Source: Tausonia pullulans
Taxonomy: Eukaryota; Basidiomycota; Tremellomycetes; Cystofilobasidiales; Mrakiaceae
Length of the DNA: 64,000 nucleotides
Direction of reading: 5' to 3'
NCBI GenBank assembly: GCA_951802195.1
Contig: OX637625.1
Span: 310,001-374,000, forward strand
Made by a program: the position numbers and the translations under genes. Below the pieces are notes generated by a model that worked only from the letters and a program-made list of their open reading frames with translations, ran no database searches and had not been told where the DNA came from. Below are positions 57,101-64,000 of this stretch, in pieces. Position 1 is the first letter of the stretch. The number at the start of each line of letters is the position of its first letter.

Positions 57101-59964
57101 ATGCCGACGAGGATACCGTGGAGGATGCCGACGAGGATGCCGAAGAGACGCAACAAGACGACGTCGACATGGAGCTAGCGGACGAAGAGAGCGACGCGGC
57201 AGTCAGGCGTGGCCACCGGGAGTGCAGCGACGCTTCTTCAGCCGTCGGAAGCGACAAGGAAAACTCACGGCCGAGGGACATGATCGACGCCGACGATGAC
57301 AAGGAAAATGCTCGCCCGCGGTCCCGATCCATCAACCAGCGAGACCAGTCTCCTCAACCTCTCTCTGTCCGTGAACTTGCAGGCTTGGACGAGGACGAAG
57401 ATGAGGAGTTTCGCCTGATGCGGCCCAAGACGAAGCGCCCGCGAACGGCTCTTCATCTTGCAGACGACGACGACGACGACGACGGCGGCGACAACAGCAA
57501 CGACACTCCTTCTCGCCGAGCTGAAAGTGCACCCCTTCGGCCTCTTGCCCGTGCGTCCTCGTCGGCGCAGCTCGCTCAGCTCACCATGGGCGGAGAAATC
57601 GCTTCCACGAGCCAGCGCCCGGCCTCGCCTCGTCTGCTCGGGGCAGCATCCTATCTTGGGGCTGCGTTTGGCGAAGACTCGCTCGGGGAGAGCGGCTTTG
57701 GTGAAGGTGGATTCTCGCAACTCTTCGAGCCGACACAGGTCCCAACACAGCTCGCTACCGCGTCGGAGTCAGAAACGCACCCTGGCGGGAGCGAGGACAA
57801 CGATGAAGGCGAAGGTGGCTTCGATCTGGGCGAGGATGGAGGATTCTCGCAGCTCTTTGAGGCTACTCAGGCTGCCCCGACGCCCGCCAAGGTACCAACA
57901 GGCTCGATTGATTGCACAAGCCTCTGTGCCAAGACTGACTAACCTGCTATCGCTTAGCTCAAGCAGAAATCGGCCGGTGGGCTTCTCGCTCGCAAGCGGG
58001 ACCTGCCTGTGGACGGACCTCAAAGTACGCTCCAGCCAGAGCCGGAGGTATCCGAAAGTCAGCTTGCCTTTGTCGACCAGGTCTGGGACATCAACAATCC
58101 CGACGGGGTTGCTCCTCCTCCGACCCAAAAAGATCGGCAGTACCTCAACGAACAGGGGTGCGTGCATGGCTCGCCATCTCCCAGCCTCCAACAGATCTGA
58201 CTTTCGTGCTCTCTCTCTTCTTTGTCAAATTAGCTTTTTTACCCAGACCAAGCCCGCCGCCTACATTTACACGTCCTCTTCTGGCATCACGCCACGGACC
58301 GACAGCGCCGCCCCTTGGATGGCGTCAACCGACACGCCCGCCTCACCAACTGCTCGGTTTGCCAACTCAACCGACTCGCCGATCAAGCCCTACCAGTACC
58401 CGGACTCGAGCCCTGTGCAGCCGACGAACCGCCGGCTTGTTGCCAGACGCGCCGATGACAGTCCACCTGACTCCCCGACAGAAGAGATCACTTCCACGGT
58501 ATCTACCGTTTGGCAAACGCCAGTCGCAACAGCGACCAGCATCCTGGGAGGTCCGGCGATGACGTCCGCCTCTGCGGGTCCCTCGAGCTCTCCTTTGGTC
58601 AAGCAGCTTCCTCGCCCACCCAAGGCGCCGAAGGAGCGTCAGGAGAAGAAAGGCCTCCAGAAGTCTGCGTTCGTCGAGGGCGAGGCCGAGGAGTCAGATG
58701 ACGAGGAGGCCGGCTTTGGAGGTTTCGGCGGTGTTGGACGAGGTCGGGAAGATGAGGAGGAAGAGGACCAGGACCAGCCGGTTGAGGGCCTTGTTGACGA
58801 TGAGGAGATGTCGGAGGAGAGAAAGGCTGAGGCCGAGATTACGAGGCTTGAACTCGTCAGGTGCGTGATCTCCCTCCCTCCCATGAGACCATACAACTGT
58901 GCCAACCTGAAGCTTAATCGTTCTCCACCGTCTACAGGCAGCAAGAGGTGGCCGCTGACGTGCTCGCCGCCCAGCGCGCACAGGATGTCGTCGACGGAAA
59001 ACTTCGCAAGAAGAAAAAGGATGGCACCGGCCTCGACTTTGACTCGGACGACGAGGAGGAGCGGTTCGGTAGGTCGTCGCGGAAAGAGGAGCGCCGACTG
59101 AAGCGCAAGCTTGAGGGTCTTGATCCGCTCGACCGGATCGGTGAGTCCCTTGACAGTATGACTTCCACATTTTTAAGGTTTGAATCTGATGTGATTCCTC
59201 GCCCCCTCACAGCTGCCGATCCGGAGACTCAAGCCTTCGCCGAAGCGTACAAGGCAACCCACGCCGTTGAGATTGAGGGCTATGAGGACCTGCGCTCCGA
59301 CGGCGAGGACGAGCAAACCGAGACGCAAGACTCGGCCGCTGGCGAGACCCAGATGGACGACGAGGACGACCAGAGCAGTTCGCTGCTTGCCAAAGTCGGC
59401 ATCGGTCGCTCGCGAAGTGTGAGTTTCCATTCGCTCTTGCTGGGGTTCGTGTGCTTCGGGCCCTGACACCGCTTCGCCTGCCTTCAGCACCACCGCATTG
59501 TCGCCTCCCCGGATCCCATCTCCCGAACAGGTTCCTTTGCAGCCCTCGCCGACAAGCCCATCTATGAGGACCTCTCGGACGACGACAACACAAACAGCTC
59601 GCAGATCGCCGTCCGCCGAGGCAGCACGCGGCAACGGCCTCAACCGCAGCCGGTTCAACACGACGACGACGCCTTCTCGCTGCACGATACGTTCCGCCAT
59701 GGCTCTTCGTCCTCGAACAATTCGGCCAAGCGCGCCAGGCTTGCGGAGCACCATAAGCACGAATCGCAGAACTCGGCCGGTGGGGCGGGCGCCTCTCGCG
59801 GGGGGTCCGGCTCGTCCGTCGTCGCCCTCAAGCGCAAGCCCTCGGGCGCGAACACCGATTCTGGATCGGACGTTCGGCTGAAGCCGCTCAAAGCGAGCGG
59901 GAGCCTTCATAGTTTACTCGGGGGTGGTAGCGTCGAGAGCAGCAAGGGCAAGTGGACCAAATGA
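54165..59964 (+). CDS. MRC1: Mediator of the replication checkpoint Mrc1 (claspin)
   Basis: Fork-associated adaptor that couples Tof1-Csm3 and polymerase epsilon and relays Mec1/ATR signals to Rad53/Cds1; nuclear. Nine exons (54165-55844, 55912-55969, 56043-56130, 56193-57891, 57958-58157, 58234-58860, 58938-59140, 59213-59418, 59488-59964) give 1745 residues. The protein is mostly disordered and acidic. It has SQ/TQ clusters, including the repeated GGFSQLFEPTQ (57705-57737) and GGFSQLFEATQ (57838-57870), likely ATR-kinase sites. The conserved Mrc1-like domain follows at exons 6-7: LVDDEEMSEERKAEAEITRL, ending KLEGLDPLDRI. A basic C-terminal region ends KGKWTK. Four MCB boxes upstream suggest G1/S expression. 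The start is the first ATG after the leader, and all phases agree. Confidence 0.88.
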
Positions 59965-60162
59965 TTCCCGCTTTGCCCTCGCTCCTTCATTCCTTCTCTT
60001 TCGCTTTCTCTTTTTCGAGTTTGTTTTCTCTTTGATGGTTTTCATCTCTTTCTCCTCTGTGTCTCCAAATTATTAGCTATTCGCTGGCTCGACCCGCCCG
60101 AATGATACCAAAATTCGCATTCCGCACATTCGACCAAAGAAGCTCAGGCAAACACCTCCCTC
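59965..60162. other. Convergent 3' region between MRC1 and MVP1
   Basis: About 200 bases shared by the two 3' UTRs, T-rich on the plus strand. Nothing else seen. Confidence 0.4.
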
Positions 60163-63100
60163 CTACTCCAGCGGCATCTCCTCCAAACCAACCTCCAGCT
60201 TGCGCCAGATCTGCTCGACGTCGCCTGCGTAGGCCCGCTCCTCGCGTGCCAGCTGCTGGAATGCGAGCGTGAGAAGCGTGTTCTCCCTCGGGTGTAGTAG
60301 GAATGCGAGCTCTTGCCACATGCTGTTTCATGCGTCAGTTTGTTTCAGCCACTACATTTGAGAAGGCAAGACTCACATCGACCGGACAACGCCCCGTCGG
60401 TTCATCCATCCAATCACCGCCGCCTGATCGGCCTCAATTGTTCCAGCAATTTTGTCGGCGTCGACCTCCCAGCCGACCTTCTTCGCCAACCGGACTGCCG
60501 TGAGCTTCATCGAGGCAGCCTCAATCTTCTTCTCGAGTTTGGGGACAGGGTCCGGCGAGAGCCGGTCGAACCTATGACAAAGCTCTCGGAACGCAAGGTA
60601 GAGGTCTCGCTCCGCTTTGAGAGCCTCGAGTGTGCGAAGAGTGACGGATTGGGCCTGAGCACAAAGCAGTCAGCCTTCTTTTGCCCAAAACTGCAGACCA
60701 AGAGAGAGCGCTTGGCTCACCCTCGCATCTGCCACGCCCGCGAGCTGTTCGTACGCCCCAGCGACCTGTCTCAGTCCACCTCGTACGCCCTCCGCGAGCT
60801 CCCCACCGCCAGCCTCGTTGACTGAGGCCTCTACGAGCGACGACAGCGCGAAGGCGAAGCGCGAGGCGTCGGCGCCCTGGGCCTCGAGCCGGCGGCAGTT
60901 GCGCTCAAATACGCTGGTGAGCGATTGCCACGAGGCAATCTTCTGCAGGAGGAGAGTTCGGGTCGCGCTATCAAGGGAGGGCCAGACAATCAGCCACCGT
61001 CTTCTCAAACCGAGGGAAGAAGCTAACTCACGCGAGCCGCTGGTCCGAGTCATCTGGGATTGACTGCTCTTCCCTATCCGTCAAGCGCTTGCCCTTGCCC
61101 TCCTCATCGAGCGCGATGGGCGTGTTCTTGCGCCAAACCTCGAGGTTCGGCTCCGAAAGGAAGACCTGGACGAGGTGATCGGCCTTGAGGGTCGGATGGT
61201 TTGCAACAAAGTTGAGGTACCGCTGAAGGCTTCGCCGGCGCTGCTCGAGGAAGGATCCATCGGCTGGTGGAAGTAATCAGAAGGTCAGCGCTGTTTCGCT
61301 GGAACGGAGAAGGATACCACAGGCGAGGACTGACCCCCTAGCCGCTTCGGAGGCAGGGCGACGATGCACTGGAGACGGCCCGGACGATGTCAGTGGTCGT
61401 TATCAGAGAAGTTTGACAATTGGAATTACCCGGAAAGGGTACTGCATGGCAAAGTCAAGGAAAAGACAGGTCAGTCTAGATTGCAGACGACCTGGGCCTA
61501 GATCAGATACGAACCCGCTTGATCAGGCAATCGTGCAGCCCTGAAGAGACAATCAAACGTCACCTCTGCTCGTCTCTGAAATCTAGCTCATCATCGCTGC
61601 ACTCACAGACAAACTCCGAGAAACGGCGCTTAACAGACCTCCCACCAGCCGTCTCAATCTCGTAGACGGTCCACTTCAGTCCCGGCCACTTGCCCTCTCG
61701 CTCAGGGACTAGCCGGACGCTGATCCTGATCTCCTTCTCCCACCAACGTGGGATTGCAAGCAGCCCTCCGCGGACGGCAGGCGGCGACGCATGCAGCGAA
61801 GAGGGGTACGAGCGCGAGTCACCATGACCGCCACCGGGGTGCTCGGACAAGGAACCGAAGGGCGCGGTCGAATGAGAGGAAAGGGCGGCAAAGTTTGGGG
61901 TCGAGGCGGATGCCCAGGGGTCGGAAGAGGACTGTCTGACGGGCGCTGGGGGCGGAGATAGAGAACGGGCGGGGGGCGCATAGGTGGAAGAGATCGTGGA
62001 CGAGGCAACGGAGGAGGCGTCCGGAAGGATAGCTCGCGACGAGGCGGAGTCGAGAGAGGCAAAGTCAAGGGAAAGCGAGGGAGGATTCGAGCGCCTACGG
62101 ATGGCGGTGTCGAGAGATGGTTCTGGAGAGAGGGAAGCGTTCGAGTGAGACTCAGCAAGTACGAGATAGGATCGACGAAGACGCGCATCGATCTCCGCCG
62201 ACGATCGAGAGGGGGAGGAAGGAGCGCGTGCGGGACTGACCTTGACCCTCCTGGGCGAGGCCAGCGAGGACGAGACCGAGCAGGAACTCGGATTTTGTGA
62301 TCCTGGGCTTGCTCGACGAGACAATGTTGGCAATCTATCGACGCGAGGCTGGTCAGCGTCCGTCCGGGCCTTGAGTTTGGGGAAGGCGTCAGACGCATAG
62401 GGGAAAGACGGCAACCAGGCGCACGGGGCAGCTAAGGGTTCGCAGAAGCAACAGCCCAAGGCAGACACCCAGAAGACACCCATCGGCGTTCAGCCAGATG
62501 AGTGTCTTGGTATTTCGGGGGAGAGAGCAGAAAAGAGGACATGTGGAGCACGCGATGATGATGCTCGGCGATGGCCAACGTCCCATCCGTCTTCCTCGCT
62601 CGCGGCCTCGTCCGCGTATCATCCCCTGGTCTCTCTTCCTCGTTTCACAGAGATCTTGCCCAAGCACCACCGGACCAGAATGAACCTGGACTCACCCTTT
62701 CGAGATCGCTCGATCCCAGACCCGTGCCTCGAAGGATGCGTCCGAGCTGGACGACGCTCAACCCTCCCTCGCCTCGGCCTCCCGGGTCGGCGCGCTCCAG
62801 CGCCTCAATATACACCTCTCCGAGTAGTGCCTCGTCAATGATGGGTCCACTACCATTGGCGTTGGAGCTCGCGAAGCCAGAGTTGCCGTTGGCTCCAGCG
62901 GGGGTGTCTACGAAGGCCGGAGCGGGCGTTCGCGCTGGGGAAGGCGCGTTCGACCATGGATCGATGTCTGCCGCCGAGGGCATGGGCGGGAAGCTCGTCG
63001 AGGAGGAAGGCACCAGAGGATCATAGGAGGAGAAGGGCGATGCTCCGCCCTGCTGACGAGGTCGGCGAGGGGCGTTGAACCTGGGGAAGGCGGTGGATGG

Positions 63101-63166
63101 CGATGAAGGGGTAATAAGCGATCTGAACCAGACGCACCGAGAGCAATCAAGAGACGACACATACAT
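60163..63166 (-). CDS. MVP1: Sorting nexin Mvp1 (SNX8 type)
   Basis: Endosomal PX-BAR protein for retromer-independent recycling and vacuolar sorting. Eleven exons (63166-63165, 63080-62696, 62334-62241, 62122-61607, 61540-61515, 61441-61430, 61368-61335, 61263-61032, 60967-60721, 60654-60377, 60322-60163) give 661 residues. The PX domain runs from WWEKEIRISVRLVPEREGKW through RRFSEFVWLHDCLIKRYPFR (phosphoinositide-binding RRFSEF) and ALPPKRLG to RRRSLQRYLNFVANHPTL. The BAR region ends MWQELAFLLHPRENTLLTLA and EEMPLE, the Mvp1 C terminus. Exon 6 is 12 bases. The start is ambiguous: splicing AT|G gives MFNAPRRPRQQ with a split start codon, while an ATG at 63268 is in frame and would add 34 residues. 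A one-base slip at a boundary is possible. Confidence 0.9.
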
Positions 63167-63765
63167 TAGATTAGGGTATGAGTATATGTGCTTGTGCCTG
63201 TGTGTTTGCTGCCCAGATATGATCGACGAGTTCAAGGGCTGCTGATGAGGATCGTAGTTGGAAGTCAAGAAGCGAAGAGCAAGCGACGTCTTTCGCCCTC
63301 ATCCGGCGCAACGCGTCACCACCTCCGGCCATAGTAGCAACGCACACCTAGTTTGTGACAACAAGGACCGAGACGCTGTCAACATTGAGGTTCCTTTCTA
63401 TCCGAAACTAATCAGCAAACCAGATTGCTTGAGTCAGTGGGCTCTTGACTTCAGTAACCTGACGACGCTCAAGAGAGGGCTGCGGGGTGATAATACCCGG
63501 CCAAAAGCATTGTGGGTTGTTTTCCACCAACCGTATTATTTCCGTCCTCCTGCATTCACCAATCTCGAAGACTGCACGCCGTGACGAGGACGGGATGCCT
63601 TGCTGCTCCCAAAAGTGGTAATTGAGGTACGGAATATGCAAGTCGTCCATCTGGTTCTACCTCGGAAAGCCCAACGCATGCATGCGTCGGGAGGATCCCT
63701 TCTCTGCATGTGAAACGGTCTGCAAGAATTTTATACAAAGCTTGATCTTACTCGGTTTGTAAAAG
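63167..63765. other. Intergenic region between tRNA-Pro and MVP1
   Basis: About 600 bases with the MVP1 promoter. Short frames on both strands show no domain. No further RNA gene seen. Confidence 0.35.
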
Positions 63766-63921
63766 GGTCCGAACCCGGGATTGAACCGAGGACCTCCATG
63801 AAGTGTGGTTTACAGTCGATGGGAATCCGATGAGATGGCCTACCGAGGGCTCACCATCTCACCTTCATCTCACAGACGTCTGGCACCCTAACATGGCGTG
63901 ATACCGCTACACCATCCAGAC
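63766..63921 (-). tRNA. tRNA-Pro(AGG) with an 84-base intron
   Basis: The 5' exon is 63921-63886 and the 3' exon 63801-63766, 36 bases each, making a 72-base tRNA. Acceptor stem GTCTGGA/TTCGGAC (two G-T pairs), discriminator C as usual for proline. D arm GTG/CAC with loop TAGCGGTAT. Anticodon stem CCATG/CATGG with loop TTAGGGT, anticodon AGG. Variable loop AGGTC. T arm CTCGG/CCGGG with loop TTCAATC. The intron (63885-63802) sits at the canonical 37/38 site, T32 can pair with the A three bases before the 3' splice site, and an internal GAGATGG/CCATCTC stem is present. A T4 terminator follows on the minus strand (63764-63761). Long for a fungal tRNA intron, but the cloverleaf is complete. Confidence 0.9.
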
Positions 63922-64000
63922 GACAAGAATCATCGACTCTTCTATACGTTTATCCTCTCCCACGAACATCTCACATCACCGCGCTCACCAGGTGACCCAA

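Noticed and set aside
56344-57335. Long minus-strand frames opposite MRC1 (270 and 160 codons)
   Set aside because: Shadow frames opposite acidic, GC-rich coding sequence; no independent gene features.
1-64000. Transposons, retroelements, rRNA or CRISPR
   Set aside because: No terminal repeats, reverse transcriptase, transposase, rRNA core or repeat-spacer arrays were seen; all large coding regions are host genes.

Overview
The window is nuclear DNA from a GC-rich, intron-dense fungus. Introns are short (mostly 50-110 bases), many begin GTGNGT and many carry CTGAC or CTAAC branch sites. Gene content (free-standing Trl1 tRNA ligase, Met10-type sulfite reductase subunit without an FMN domain, Mrc1, Mvp1, inositol transporter, wax-synthase-like acyltransferase) fits a basidiomycete yeast. 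A Pucciniomycotina red yeast (Rhodotorula/Sporobolomyces type) is my best inference; it has not been tested by a search. I see no transposon, virus-like element, CRISPR array or rRNA.

Layout. 1-10.9 kb: CLASP microtubule regulator (-, runs off the left edge), GTP cyclohydrolase I (+), an APH-fold kinase (+), a tentative hypothetical gene (+) and Tim9 (-). 11.5-20 kb: eIF6 (+), an Msc7-type membrane aldehyde dehydrogenase (-) and a secreted, GPI-anchor-like protein (+). 20-29 kb, minus strand: sulfite reductase alpha subunit, lysyl-tRNA synthetase and a VAMP7-type R-SNARE. 29.5-36 kb, plus strand: Sec61 beta (five exons, with no continuous reading frame covering it), tRNA ligase Trl1, then a tRNA gene whose halves are in reversed order. 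36.6-44 kb, minus strand: inositol-type transporter, wax-synthase-like acyltransferase and TAF13 with an AT-hook. 44.5-60 kb, plus strand: a large RRM-like protein, a DEAD-box protein that has lost its catalytic motifs, and Mrc1/claspin behind a cluster of ACGCGT boxes. 60-64 kb, minus strand: sorting nexin Mvp1 and tRNA-Pro(AGG) with an 84-base intron.

The standout is at 35176-35252: the 3' half of a Met(CAT) tRNA lies directly upstream of its 5' half, separated by 5 bases. Joined at the canonical intron site (37/38), the halves give a 72-base cloverleaf with intact stems and initiator-type features. This is the architecture of circularly permuted tRNA genes, known from some algae and archaea; I know of no fungal example. 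Trl1, the ligase that would seal such a tRNA, is encoded about 390 bases upstream.

Most gene models were assembled by hand from splice signals and reading phase. For fully modelled genes the summed exon lengths are divisible by three; individual boundaries may be off by a base or two. Several models need exons of 9-14 bases.
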